Positions 1-8,346 of a stretch of 63,496 nucleotides of DNA are shown piece by piece (within the stretch, counting starts at the first letter, position 1; each line of letters opens with the position of its first letter). Made by a program: the position numbers and the translations under genes. This DNA is from Paenibacillus camerounensis. GTDB taxonomy: Bacteria > Bacillota > Bacilli > Paenibacillales > Paenibacillaceae. Below the pieces are notes generated by a model. It had not been told where the DNA came from, did not search any database, and worked only from the letters and a program-made list of their open reading frames with translations. The stretch spans positions 1 to 63,496 of the forward strand of contig NZ_CCDG010000084.1 in NCBI RefSeq assembly GCF_000723885.1. The letters are read 5' to 3'.

Positions 1-112
1 CCCCCCCCACTACCCCCGCCTGTAATATGCTCCTCGGACTCCGCCGCCGCTTGTCTTAGGAATTAGCAAAATCCCGTCCCCGCCGTCACATGAAATTCAC
101 ACAACTCCGGCT

Positions 113-141
113 GCACCGGGTATCCGGTGCTTTATTACTTT
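113..141 (+). terminator. Possible terminator of an upstream gene
   Basis: GCACCGG (113-119) pairs with CCGGTGC (124-130) around a 4-nt loop and is followed by a T-rich tail. It may end a gene lying before the window. Bases 1-112 show no gene I can support on either strand. Confidence 0.4.
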
Positions 142-202
142 TGCACTCTTTGTATGCGGTTACATTATTTTGGTGCAGCCAAGCCTTCGGCAGAGCTTTT
201 CG

Positions 203-233
203 TTCATGACAGGTGATAGGCGCTGCATACAAT
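203..233 (+). promoter_or_regulatory. Sigma-E-like sporulation promoter for the LysM/M14 peptidase
   Basis: CATACAAT at 226-233 matches the sigma-E -10 consensus (CATACAnT). TTCATGAC at 203-210 is a partial match to the -35 (consensus like GTCATATT), 15 nt upstream. The gene behind it resembles a sporulation peptidoglycan endopeptidase, which fits. The -35 is imperfect, so the call is tentative. Confidence 0.45.
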
Positions 234-304
234 ACAATGAGGCTGTGTGTCCCTTAGACTTGCAGGGATGACGGCAACCCAGAGAGTCTGAGAGGATGAG
301 ACCT

Positions 305-1519
305 ATGCAGCAATATATTGCCCGCAAGGGAGATACCGTCAGCCGGATCGCGGCGAGATATGGACTTACACCAGAGCATGTTATTCAGGGGAACCCGTGG
401 GCGGGCAGGCAGCCATATCTTTATCCGGGGCAGATTCTGTTCCTGCCCTCTGCTCCGCGTAAGCGTTACGCCGTGCAGGAGGGGGAGGATGCAGCAGCCA
501 TCGCCGGTCTGTTCGGGGTGGATATAGGTGAACTGGAGCTGCTGAACCCGGGTATCGCCGCCGGCCGCTGCTGCACTCCGGGCAAAGTGCTGGTCATTCC
601 CAACGCTGCCCCAAGCAGTATAGTAACCATAGAAGGCGAATACGGCCCGGCGGAGCTAGAGGAGGATACCAGGCTGCTTACACAAAAGTATCCTTTTATT
701 GATGCGAGCAGTATAGGAATGAGCGTTATGGGCAAGCCGCTGCAGTTGCTGCGGATCGGCAGCGGCCCCTGCCATCTGCATGTGAATGCCGCCCTGCATG
801 CCAACGAATGGCTGACCTCCCCGTGCCTGATGTCTTTCATAGAGCAGTATGCGGAAACTTATGCAGCCGGCGGTGACTGGCACGGGCATGATCCGGCACG
901 ATGGTTCCGGGATTGGACGCTATGGGCTGTGCCGATGGCTAATCCCGATGGTGTGGAACTGGTGCAGGAAGGGGTGCTGCCGGGTCATCCCTATTACACT
1001 GAGGTGCTGAAATGGAACAGCAGACGGCGCAGCTTCCGCCACTGGAAGGCCAATATCCGCGGCGTTGATCTCGGCGACCAGTTCCCGGCTCACTGGGAGG
1101 AGGAGCGTAAGCGGCGGCAGATTTCCGGGCCTGCACCGCGTGATTACAGCGGCCAGGCACCGCTGAGCGAGCCTGAAGCAGCTGCGCTTGCCGCACTTGC
1201 GGAGCAGTATCCCGGTGAAGCGGCAGTTTCACTGCACAGCCAGGGTGCTGAAATCTATTGGAATTACCGCGGATATGAACCGCCTTCGAGCAGGCAGCTG
1301 GCGGCAAGCTTGGCTGCAGTAAGCGGCTACAGGGCGGTAGAGCTGGCCGGCAGCGATGCCGGTTATAAGGACTGGTTCATCCAGCGGTTCCGCAAGCCGG
1401 GCTTCACAGTCGAGCTTGGGAACGGCAAAAACCCGCTGCCGCTGGCAGACTTTGAAGACATGGCCTTGGAGACCGGTCTTATTATCGCGGAAATCCTTAC
1501 GAATTTGCATAAAAATTGA
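305..1519 (+). CDS. LysM-domain M14 metallopeptidase, probable gamma-D-glutamyl-L-diamino acid endopeptidase
   Basis: Zinc carboxypeptidase predicted to cut the gamma-D-Glu-diamino acid bond in peptidoglycan stem peptides. Two LysM-type modules (about residues 2-48 and 54-98) should bind glycan. The M14 domain follows, with HxxE zinc ligands H165 and E168 (in LHANEW), third ligand H311 (SLHSQG) and catalytic E370 (TVELGNG). The layout matches Lysinibacillus sphaericus endopeptidase I and Bacillus YqgT. An ATG at 296 is in frame, but AGAGG ends directly before it; I chose the ATG at 305 because it has 9-nt spacing. There is no clear signal peptide, consistent with mother-cell action during sporulation. 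A sigma-E-like promoter lies upstream. Family is confident; the exact bond cleaved is inference. Confidence 0.88.
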   Translation: MQQYIARKGDTVSRIAARYGLTPEHVIQGNPWAGRQPYLYPGQILFLPSAPRKRYAVQEGEDAAAIAGLFGVDIGELELLNPGIAAGRCCTPGKVLVIPNAAPSSIVTIEGEYGPAELEEDTRLLTQKYPFIDASSIGMSVMGKPLQLLRIGSGPCHLHVNAALHANEWLTSPCLMSFIEQYAETYAAGGDWHGHDPARWFRDWTLWAVPMANPDGVELVQEGVLPGHPYYTEVLKWNSRRRSFRHWKANIRGVDLGDQFPAHWEEERKRRQISGPAPRDYSGQAPLSEPEAAALAALAEQYPGEAAVSLHSQGAEIYWNYRGYEPPSSRQLAASLAAVSGYRAVELAGSDAGYKDWFIQRFRKPGFTVELGNGKNPLPLADFEDMALETGLIIAEILTNLHKN

Positions 1520-1709
1520 AACAAAAGCTGCAAATTTGCGTAAGATAGCAGCAAAGGGTACGGCCGCAATCCTGATTATCGGTGCTTAGCGGCTGTATCC
1601 TTTTTATATTTTTTATTAAAAATGAAACAATAACTGCTGATTTGCGTAATGAACAGCAAAGAGTACGGCCGTAATCCTTTTACAGGTACTATAGCGGCGG
1701 TACCCTTTT
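1517..1709 (+). repeat. Tandem pair of structured intergenic repeats
   Basis: Two direct copies (1517-1605 and 1623-1709) share an order of elements: TGAAACAA, a small stem-loop containing TTTGCGTAA, then AAAGGGTACGGCCG and a GC-rich stem closing at a TTTT tract. Copy 1 pairs GCTGC (1527-1531) with GCAGC (1548-1552), and GGGTACGGCCGC (1556-1567) with GCGGCTGTATCC (1589-1600). Copy 2 pairs TGCTG with CAGCA (1635-1639/1654-1658), and GTACGGCCGT with GCGGCGGTAC (1663-1672/1694-1703, one mismatch). They could be tandem terminators of the peptidase gene, small RNAs, or a mobile repeat family. Copy 1 begins at the peptidase stop codon. Confidence 0.7.
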
Positions 1710-1743
1710 CATTTGAGGCAAAAAAGCAGGAGGAATGTAATCT

Positions 1744-1995
1744 ATGAAACTAAGAAAACTGCTGTCCCTGAAACAGTGGTCCTATATATTCAAAAGCACC
1801 TGGAAATTCGTAATGTCGCCTTCCGTCTCGCTGGGGGATAAGCTGCTTTTTACCATACCGGCACTGCTCTACTGGATTTTGCCTGATGTAATGCCATTCA
1901 TGCCGATTGATGATATAGGGGTAACCATGCTGCTGATGGGCTGGTTCGTGTCACGGATGGACCGCAAATATCCGGGTCTGGGAAGCGTAAGATGA
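1744..1995 (+). CDS. Small DUF1232-like membrane protein
   Basis: An 83-residue protein with one or two hydrophobic stretches (about 33-50 and 56-70). The core LLYWILPDVMPFMPIDDIG follows the Y-x3-P-x-D-x2-P-x4-DD pattern of DUF1232 (YkvA-like) proteins. The family has no established biochemical function. A good AGGAGG site (about 1729-1734) precedes the ATG. It sits alone after the tandem repeat, upstream of the HesB-like gene. Family match is by eye and moderate. Confidence 0.65.
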   Translation: MKLRKLLSLKQWSYIFKSTWKFVMSPSVSLGDKLLFTIPALLYWILPDVMPFMPIDDIGVTMLLMGWFVSRMDRKYPGLGSVR

Positions 1996-2125
1996 AAGTT
2001 TAAAGAATTTTGTACGTATTTTGTCATAAGACGTCCTTCTATTTGTCCGGGAAGGTTGCTTTTGCAGACTACTTTCCTTAAAATGAATTATTGAGGTTTT
2101 AAAGTAGATGCTGAGGAGATGGATG

Positions 2126-2431
2126 ATGATGAACGTCAAAATTACCCGCAATGCGGCTAAAGTGATAAAGAAAACCATGGAACTCGAAGGCAACAGCGAG
2201 CTTAAGCTGCGCGTAGCCATTACACATGCCCACGGCGACCATGCTCATTACGGTCTGGATCTGGACACGCCTAAGGAAAATGACATCGTGGTCTCCACCG
2301 ACAAAGATATCGATGTTATTCTTGATCCGAACCAGCCGCTGCTGGACGGTGTGAAGATCGATTACTTGTATCTGCCGGAAGAAGGCTTTGTCATTACTAA
2401 TCCGTCCAAAGGCAATCACGGCGACCACTAA
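2126..2431 (+). CDS. HesB/IscA-fold protein without cysteines
   Basis: About 101 residues with the beta-rich HesB/YadR/YfhF (Fe-S_biosyn) pattern: VKITRNAAKVIKK near the N-terminus, a central LRVAITHAHGDHAHYG segment, then DIVVSTDKDIDVILD. True A-type iron-sulfur carriers use three conserved cysteines; this protein has none and is rich in histidine (HAHGDHAH, and HGDH at the C-terminus). A role in metal binding is inference. Three consecutive ATG codons lie at 2123, 2126 and 2129; GAGGAGA at 2113-2119 best spaces the middle one. An ATG at 2108 overlaps the ribosome site and is unlikely. Next gene follows after 39 nt. Confidence 0.7.
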   Translation: MMNVKITRNAAKVIKKTMELEGNSELKLRVAITHAHGDHAHYGLDLDTPKENDIVVSTDKDIDVILDPNQPLLDGVKIDYLYLPEEGFVITNPSKGNHGDH

Positions 2432-2470
2432 ACCGCCGCTGTAAATAAGGACATAAAGAAGGGTTGCTCC

Positions 2471-2713
2471 ATGGCTAACGAAATACAGATCTGTGATCAA
2501 TGCAATCACACCAGAATGAAGACGATCATGCCCAAGCTGCGTAAGATGGCGCCTGACGCCGAGATCAAAGTCGGCTGCAAGTCCTACTGCGGACCTTGCG
2601 GAAAACGGGCCTTTATCTATATTAACGGACGTTATGTAAGTGCTCCTACCGAGGATGAGGTGCTGGCTAAGGCAGAAGCTTTTGTTAAGAAGCCGGCGGC
2701 TGTTAAGGAATAA
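2471..2713 (+). CDS. DUF1450 (YuzB-like) protein
   Basis: 80 residues. Cysteines are arranged ICDQCN near the N-terminus and GCKSYCGPCGKR in the middle, then a conserved FIYINGRYVSAPTEDE segment. This is the DUF1450/YuzB family of Bacillales, a small thioredoxin-like or metal-binding fold of unknown function. It follows the HesB-like gene closely and may share its transcript; a weak hairpin terminator lies downstream. Confidence 0.85.
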   Translation: MANEIQICDQCNHTRMKTIMPKLRKMAPDAEIKVGCKSYCGPCGKRAFIYINGRYVSAPTEDEVLAKAEAFVKKPAAVKE

Positions 2714-2757
2714 ATTCAAATAATGGGTATGCCGGATGGACTGGCGTTCCCGGACAG

Positions 2758-2790
2758 AAGTCCCTGCTCTCCGGCGGGGGCTTTTGTGTT
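2758..2790 (+). terminator. Terminator after DUF1450 gene
   Basis: AAGTCCC (2758-2764) can pair with GGGGCTT (2777-2783, one G-U) and runs into TTTTGTGTT. Modest stem. Confidence 0.45.
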
Positions 2791-2811
2791 ATGCAGAGGA
2801 ATTGCACTGAT

Positions 2812-2840
2812 TTGGGGCAGATTGCTTGACGTGTTATAAT
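2812..2840 (+). promoter_or_regulatory. Sigma-A promoter for the aldo/keto reductase
   Basis: TTGGGG (2812-2817), 17-nt spacer, TATAAT (2835-2840), with the extended -10 dinucleotide TG at 2832-2833. Confidence 0.6.
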
Positions 2841-2907
2841 ATACAGGTTGTTGATTGATCTATTACATAGGCGGCAGCCGCCAAAACTTAGGAGGGAATG
2901 AGACGGT

Positions 2908-3732
2908 ATGAAGCATCTTAATGGCAGCACGGTTCTGAATAACGGGGTTCATATGCCCTGGTTTGGTCTTGGTACGTTCAGAGCAGAGGGAGCCGAGGTG
3001 GCTAATGCGGTAACAACCGCACTGGAGCTGGGCTACAGAAGTATTGATACTGCTGCGGTATACGGCAATGAAGAAGAAGTCGGACAATCGATTGCATCAA
3101 GCGGTGTAGCACGGGACAGCCTGTTTGTGACGACTAAAGTCTGGAATTCCGATCAAGGCTATGATACGACGCTGCAAGCTTTTGACTCCAGCTGCAGGAA
3201 GCTTGGTCTTGATATGATCGACCTGTATCTGATTCACTGGCCGGGCAAGGATAAATATAAGGATACCTGGCGTGCACTTGAACGCCTCTATCAAGAAGGC
3301 CGGGTGCGGGCGATCGGGGTCAGTAATTTCCAGATCCATCATCTGGAGGAGCTGCGCAAGGATAGCGGCATTGTACCTGCCGTTAACCAGGTGGAGCTGC
3401 ATCCGCGTTTTATCCAGAAAGAGCTGCATGACTACTGTGCTCAGCATCAGATTCAGATCGAGGCGTGGGCGCCGCTGATGAAGGGCAGACTGCAGGATAA
3501 CGGGCTGCTGCAGGGCATCGCCGGTAAGCACGGCAAGACCGTGTCCCAGGTGATCCTGCGTTGGGGCCTGCAGAACCGGATCGTTATTATACCGAAGTCG
3601 GTTACCCCGTCCCGCATTAAGGAGAACAGCGAAATCTTTGATTTTGAGCTGACTTCTGAAGAAGTTAGTGCTATTAGCGGACTGGATGCCGGTGAACGGA
3701 TCGGGACAGATCCGGATAAACTGATGTTCTAG
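2908..3732 (+). CDS. Aldo/keto reductase
   Basis: 274-residue cytosolic NAD(P)H-dependent carbonyl reductase of the YtbE/YvgN class. The tetrad is visible: Asp in SIDTAAVYGNEEEVG, Tyr in the same motif, Lys in VTTKVW and His in LIHWPG. The C-terminal NADPH-binding segment IIPKSVTPSRIKEN is intact. Length is usual. The ATG follows AGGAGGGAATGAGACGGT with good spacing. It is monocistronic, with its own promoter and a strong bidirectional terminator shared with the convergent methyltransferase gene. Likely substrates are small aldehydes such as methylglyoxal (family inference). Confidence 0.92.
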   Translation: MKHLNGSTVLNNGVHMPWFGLGTFRAEGAEVANAVTTALELGYRSIDTAAVYGNEEEVGQSIASSGVARDSLFVTTKVWNSDQGYDTTLQAFDSSCRKLGLDMIDLYLIHWPGKDKYKDTWRALERLYQEGRVRAIGVSNFQIHHLEELRKDSGIVPAVNQVELHPRFIQKELHDYCAQHQIQIEAWAPLMKGRLQDNGLLQGIAGKHGKTVSQVILRWGLQNRIVIIPKSVTPSRIKENSEIFDFELTSEEVSAISGLDAGERIGTDPDKLMF

Positions 3733-3770
3733 CTATGAAAAGCATCATCTGAGCTTAGAAGTACAATCGG

Positions 3771-3850
3771 TATTACGCAATAAGAAGAGCCTTAGACCAC
3801 AGCCAGTGATGCTGTTGTGGTCTAAGGCTCTTCTGTAAGCTCTTATTGCG
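3771..3850. terminator. Long bidirectional terminator
   Basis: A near-perfect stem AGAAGAGCCTTAGACCACA / TGTGGTCTAAGGCTCTTCT (about 3783-3834), nested inside GCAATAAGA / TCTTATTGC, separates the convergent aldo/keto reductase and methyltransferase genes. The outer arm reaches the stop codon of the minus-strand gene. Confidence 0.8.
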
Positions 3851-4982
3851 GCTGACGAGGCGGGAGCGGTCCCAGATACTGATAATACTGGCACTCAATC
3901 CGGCCGTTGTACAGCTTGCGGCGCTTGTCCGCTTTGCGGCCGTAATATTGCTCGAATTCCTTATATGGACTGATTGCGAAGAAGGACCAGGTCGGCAGAT
4001 ACAGCATCATCTCGCCAAACTGGCGGGTGAGCTTCTCTACTTCCTTATCATTACTGATCCGCTCACCGTAAGGAGGGTTCGTGATGATGCAGCCGTATTC
4101 GCCTTCCGGACGGGCTTTGGCGGCGGCCATATGCTTGAATGTGATCTCGCCGGCGAGACCTGCGCTCTTGGCAGCGGCTTCGGCAATTTCAATAGCCGCC
4201 GGGTCAATATCGGTACCGGTCAGCTGCAGCGGGTAATCATCGCGCACAGCATCAAAGGCCTCGTCGCGGGCTTCCTCCCACAGGCGCTTCGGAATTTCCG
4301 GCCAGTGTTCGGACGGGAACGAACGCCGCAGTCCGGGCGCGATGTTCCAGGCGATCATCGCCGCCTCAATCAGAAGAGTACCAGAGCCGCAGCAAGGATC
4401 GTATAGCGGACGGTGTCCATTCCAGCGGCTGAGCTGAATAAGGGCGGCGGCCATCGTTTCCTTCAGCGGGGCTTCGGTTGCCTGGCGGCGGTAACCGCGC
4501 TTATGCAGCGCAGGACCGGTGGTATCCAGCGTAATCAGAGCAATGTCATTCAGCAGAATGACTTCAACCACATAACGCGGGCCGTTCTCCGTGAACCACT
4601 CGGTGTGATATGACTGCTTCAGCTTCTCAACAATCGCCTTCTTGACAATCCCCTGGCAGGCAGGTACGCTGGTAAGCTGGGATTTGTGGGACCTTCCCTC
4701 AACCGGGAACTCCCCGTTCTCAGGAATCCAGTCCTCCCAGCTGATGGCCTTGACGCCTTCAAACAGCTCATCGAAGGTCCGGGCCGGGAACTGGCCCATT
4801 TTGATCAGGACCCGGTCAGAGGTGCGCAGCCAGAGGTTGCAGCGGCAGATATCGATAAGATCCCCGCTGAATAACACCCGGCCGTTCTCAACAGTGGTCT
4901 CATAACCCAGTTCATTTAATTCACGTGCGACTACAGCCTCCAGACCCATAGGGGCGGTGGCGATCAGTTGTAATTTACCCAA
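3843..4982 (-). CDS. THUMP-domain class I RNA methyltransferase (YpsC/RlmL family)
   Basis: 379 residues. An N-terminal THUMP region (about 45-155) should bind RNA; the C-terminal Rossmann domain has the SAM motif DPCCGSGTLLIEAA and the base-methylation motif NPPY (302-305). It resembles Bacillus YpsC and the N-terminal half of E. coli RlmL, so it probably makes an N2-methylguanosine or related mark on 23S rRNA. The start is TTG, with GGAG about 10 nt upstream. It stands alone on the minus strand. The exact target nucleotide is not visible. Confidence 0.88.
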   Translation of the reverse strand: MGKLQLIATAPMGLEAVVARELNELGYETTVENGRVLFSGDLIDICRCNLWLRTSDRVLIKMGQFPARTFDELFEGVKAISWEDWIPENGEFPVEGRSHKSQLTSVPACQGIVKKAIVEKLKQSYHTEWFTENGPRYVVEVILLNDIALITLDTTGPALHKRGYRRQATEAPLKETMAAALIQLSRWNGHRPLYDPCCGSGTLLIEAAMIAWNIAPGLRRSFPSEHWPEIPKRLWEEARDEAFDAVRDDYPLQLTGTDIDPAAIEIAEAAAKSAGLAGEITFKHMAAAKARPEGEYGCIITNPPYGERISNDKEVEKLTRQFGEMMLYLPTWSFFAISPYKEFEQYYGRKADKRRKLYNGRIECQYYQYLGPLPPRQPQ

Positions 4983-5172
4983 TTGTGCTCAACTCCGTTT
5001 AGCTTGTAGATGGTGGCTCCCAGCCAGTACAATAAGGAAAGCAGACAGTCAAAGCGGGTTCTTATACCTTCTTCATTCCGTGCATGCCTACGCTTAGTAA
5101 GGCCTGGCCTAGCCAATCCTTTTAAGTATAGGGGAACGCGCGTGACTTCACAACAGGATAAGGAGAATACAT

Positions 5173-5802
5173 ATGCTCAATCAGGAAGAATACAGTGAAA
5201 TGTTGTACACAGAAGACGAATTATTGCTTGAGGTAAAAAAAGCGATCCTTGCTAACGGCATGCCGGAGGTCTCCGTCGCTCCGGGATACGGGCGGCTGCT
5301 GTCGATGCTGGTCAGGCTGTCCCGCTCCACGCGCATTCTGGAGATCGGCGCACTTGGCGGCTACAGCGGTATTTGCCTGTGCCGCGGATTTGCCTCCGGC
5401 GGACAGCTGACCTCCCTTGAGCTGAAGGCGGAATATGCGGAGCTGGCGCAGAGCCATCTAACCAAAGCCGGCTTCGGAGAAGCAGTGGAATATAGAATCG
5501 GCCCTGCACTGGACAGCCTGAAGGAGCTGGAAGCGGAGGGCCGGACCTTTGATTTCTATTTTATCGATGCGGATAAGCTGAACTATCCGGACTATCTGGA
5601 GTATGCGATCCGGCTTGCGGCGCCCGGGGCGATTATCGCCGGAGATAATATTTTTCTGCGCGGCCGCACGCTGAATCTGGAGCGTAACGGCCCTGCGATT
5701 CAGGCGGTGCGGAGCTTCAATGAAAGGATCGCAAGTGATGAACGGCTGATCAGCACCCTGCTGCCGGCTTATGACGGACTGGCGCTGGCGATGGTGAAAT
5801 AA
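5173..5802 (+). CDS. SAM-dependent O-methyltransferase (family 3)
   Basis: 209 residues of the catechol-type O-methyltransferase family (PF01596, COG4122). The SAM motif EIGALGGYSG begins at residue 57. Likely metal ligands are D132/D134 in FIDADK and D158-N159 in GDNI. Bacterial members such as YrrM act on small hydroxylated substrates or on tRNA wobble uridine derivatives; the target here is unknown. AAGGAG at about 5159-5164 is well placed for the ATG. The 190 nt before it carry nothing else I can support. It converges on the MFS gene. Confidence 0.88.
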   Translation: MLNQEEYSEMLYTEDELLLEVKKAILANGMPEVSVAPGYGRLLSMLVRLSRSTRILEIGALGGYSGICLCRGFASGGQLTSLELKAEYAELAQSHLTKAGFGEAVEYRIGPALDSLKELEAEGRTFDFYFIDADKLNYPDYLEYAIRLAAPGAIIAGDNIFLRGRTLNLERNGPAIQAVRSFNERIASDERLISTLLPAYDGLALAMVK

Positions 5803-5817
5803 GTATCCGGCACATCA

Positions 5818-7038
5818 TTAGCGGAACAGCTGGTGACGGGTCGGCTTGTACAGCTTGAAGCGTACCCAGACGGTATTGATCAGCAGGAACCCGCCGGAGA
5901 TGATGAACAAGCCCTCGATACCGATATAGCCGGACAAAAACCCGCCGATTACCGCCCCCAGCATATTGCCCAGGGCCAGCGTGCTGCTGTTGAAGCCGAA
6001 GGCCCTGCTCTCCTTGCCGTCAGGGGTGTAGGAACGGATTAGTGCGTTCACACTCGGCAGCAGCCCGCCCATAAAGACTCCCATCAGGAAGCGTACAATA
6101 ATTAATTGCCATACACTTGTCACAAAAGCCTGAGGAATCAGAAACAGCGCAGCCCCGATTAGCGCATACGTCAGAATCCGGTGGGCACCGACCTTATCGC
6201 TCAGCTTACCGAGCAGCGGTGAGGCAAGCATATTGGAAATACCGGTCACCGCGCTGACCATTCCCGCCCAGAAGGCGATATTGACAGCCGATCCGTGCAG
6301 CTTTTCGACGTAGATCGGCAGCAGTGACATCGGGCTGATCATCGCGAACTGCAGCAGAAAGGTCACACCGAACAGTGCAGGCAGCTGCGGCACCTTGGCC
6401 AGCTCCTTGAATCCCTCCAGCACAGACGCCTGCGGCACCTTGGCCGCCTCTTCGCGGCTGAATTTTTCTTTTACCAGGAATAAAGCAAGCAGTGAGGCTA
6501 CAAACAGCAACGCACCTACGACGTAAAAAATCGGGCGGAACCCGATCCAGTCAGCAAGCAGGCCGCCGATAAGCGGTCCCAGGATGGTACCTGCTACCGA
6601 GCCGGACTGCATCAGGCCCATGGCAAATCCCATACGGTGCTTGGGGGTTGTACCGGACACCAGAGCGATCGAAGCCGGATTGAAGCCTGATATTGTCCCG
6701 TTCAGCAGCCGGAGCAGCAGCAGCTGCATCGGGGTCTGGGCAAAGCCCATCAGCACAATGACAATCGCCATGCCGAAGCTGGAGCGCAGCAGCATGATCT
6801 TACGGCCGTATTTGTCGGCGAGCTTACCCCAAAGCGGCTGAAATATAAATGAGGTCAAAAAATTTGCGGCAAAAATAAGTCCTGCCCAGAGTCCGATTTC
6901 CCTGTCACCGACAACACCTAAATCCTTCGCGAGATAAAGGGACAGGAACGGGGTAATCATAGTCATACCGGCATTTACGAGAAATTGGCCAAACCAAAGC
7001 ACCATGAGGTTGATCTTCCAGGTCTCCCGGTTCTTCAA
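5818..7038 (-). CDS. MFS efflux transporter
   Basis: About 406 residues with twelve predicted membrane helices and the MFS loop motif GKLADKYGRK between helices 2 and 3; a second GKLSDKVG loop lies in the C-terminal half. It resembles MdtG/YfmO-type drug exporters. A longer TTG start at 7059 has no ribosome site, whereas TTG at 7038 follows AAGGAAGTGA at a good distance, so I use 7038. It is divergent from hemE, sharing a 228-nt AT-rich promoter region that includes an extended -10 reading leftward. Substrate unknown. Confidence 0.85.
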   Translation of the reverse strand: MKNRETWKINLMVLWFGQFLVNAGMTMITPFLSLYLAKDLGVVGDREIGLWAGLIFAANFLTSFIFQPLWGKLADKYGRKIMLLRSSFGMAIVIVLMGFAQTPMQLLLLRLLNGTISGFNPASIALVSGTTPKHRMGFAMGLMQSGSVAGTILGPLIGGLLADWIGFRPIFYVVGALLFVASLLALFLVKEKFSREEAAKVPQASVLEGFKELAKVPQLPALFGVTFLLQFAMISPMSLLPIYVEKLHGSAVNIAFWAGMVSAVTGISNMLASPLLGKLSDKVGAHRILTYALIGAALFLIPQAFVTSVWQLIIVRFLMGVFMGGLLPSVNALIRSYTPDGKESRAFGFNSSTLALGNMLGAVIGGFLSGYIGIEGLFIISGGFLLINTVWVRFKLYKPTRHQLFR

Positions 7039-7186
7039 AGTGCTTTCACTTCCTTTCAATAAATATTATGCGAAAAAATTCACGAAAAATTGACATTATA
7101 TCAGTATATCATAAAATTTAAGCTTCCCGGTGCAACACTTGTCATAGTAATGTCATTGGATTGTCATTCCGTCCGGGTGAGAACGC

Positions 7187-7215
7187 TTGTTACCCTCTTT
7201 TAAAAGGGGCATAAT
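7187..7215 (+). promoter_or_regulatory. Sigma-A promoter for the heme operon
   Basis: TTGTTA (7187-7192), 17-nt spacer, CATAAT (7210-7215). An alternative TTGACA with TAAAAT lies further upstream around 7091-7118. Confidence 0.55.
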
Positions 7216-7266
7216 AAGTGATATGCGTGTGCAACTATCCTATCAAAAAACAATGGAGATCTTATC

Positions 7267-8328
7267 ATGACCTACAATGACACTTTTATCCGCGCCTGCA
7301 GACAGCAGGAGACGGACCACGTTCCCGTATGGTACATGCGGCAAGCCGGCCGTTATGATCCCGAGTACCGTAAAATCAAGGAGAAATATTCGCTGCTGGA
7401 AATCTGCAGCCAGCCGGAGCTTGCGGCTGAAGTAACCTTGATGCCTGTGCGCAAGCTGGGTGTGGATGCGGCTATCCTGTATTCCGACATTATGAATCCG
7501 GTCGCTTCGCTTGGCATTAAATTCGACATTGTGAAGAATATCGGTCCGGTGATCGAGAATCCGATCACCAGTGCTGCCGATGTAGACCGTCTGAAACCGA
7601 TTGATGTAGAAGGCGATTTGGGCCATATTCTGAAAACAATCGCTATCCTGGACAAGGAGCTGGAGGTGCCGCTGATTACATTTGCCGGCGCACCGTTCAC
7701 TATTGCCAGCTATTTAATTGAAGGCAGGCCTTCAAAGAGCTATCACCGGACCAAAGAAATGATGTTCAGCCAGCCGCATGTCTGGGAGCAGCTGATGGAT
7801 AAGCTGGGCGATATGGTTATCACTTATCTGCGTGCCCATGTAAAGAGCGGCGGCAAGGCGTTCCAGCTGTTTGACAGCTGGGTCGGGGCGCTGGCCCCGC
7901 GTGATTTCGAACGCTACGTATTGCCTACAATTACCCGTATTTTTGCCGAGCTGTCGGATCTTAATGTGCCGAAGATTTATTTTCCCGGCGTAAGCTCCGG
8001 CGAGCTCCTTCCGAGCCTTAAGGACCTGAAGGCTGATGTAATCGGACTGGACTGGCGTGTAAGCCTTACAGAAGGCAGACGCAGAACCGGAGGCGGCTTT
8101 GCTGTTCAGGGCAACCTCGATCCTTATCTGCTGACCGCACCGATGGAACTGCTTAAGGAGCGGGCCAAGGATCTGATCGACGAGGGGATAGAGCAGCCCG
8201 GATATATATTCAACCTGGGGCACGGCTTATTTCCCGAGGCTTCGCTGGATACGCTAAGAGAGCTGACGGAATACATCCACGACTATTCGAAGCAGGCGCT
8301 GAAACAGGCGGCTAAGCCGCACAATTAA
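7267..8328 (+). CDS. hemE: Uroporphyrinogen decarboxylase
   Basis: 353 residues. Converts uroporphyrinogen III to coproporphyrinogen III by four decarboxylations in the cytosol. Signatures: WYMRQAGRYDPEYR near the N-terminus (substrate-binding arginines), YSDIMNP, FAGAPFTIASYLIEG and the C-terminal FNLGHGLFPE. Full length for the family. TGGAGATCTTATC before the ATG gives a usable ribosome site. First gene of a three-gene operon with hemH (18-nt gap) and hemY. Confidence 0.97.
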   Translation: MTYNDTFIRACRQQETDHVPVWYMRQAGRYDPEYRKIKEKYSLLEICSQPELAAEVTLMPVRKLGVDAAILYSDIMNPVASLGIKFDIVKNIGPVIENPITSAADVDRLKPIDVEGDLGHILKTIAILDKELEVPLITFAGAPFTIASYLIEGRPSKSYHRTKEMMFSQPHVWEQLMDKLGDMVITYLRAHVKSGGKAFQLFDSWVGALAPRDFERYVLPTITRIFAELSDLNVPKIYFPGVSSGELLPSLKDLKADVIGLDWRVSLTEGRRRTGGGFAVQGNLDPYLLTAPMELLKERAKDLIDEGIEQPGYIFNLGHGLFPEASLDTLRELTEYIHDYSKQALKQAAKPHN

Positions 8329-8346
8329 CATAAGGAGCTGAATTCC

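Noticed and set aside
241..295. Possible riboswitch before the LysM peptidase gene
   Set aside because: I compared it with the c-di-AMP and SAM riboswitch patterns I know and found no convincing core motif.
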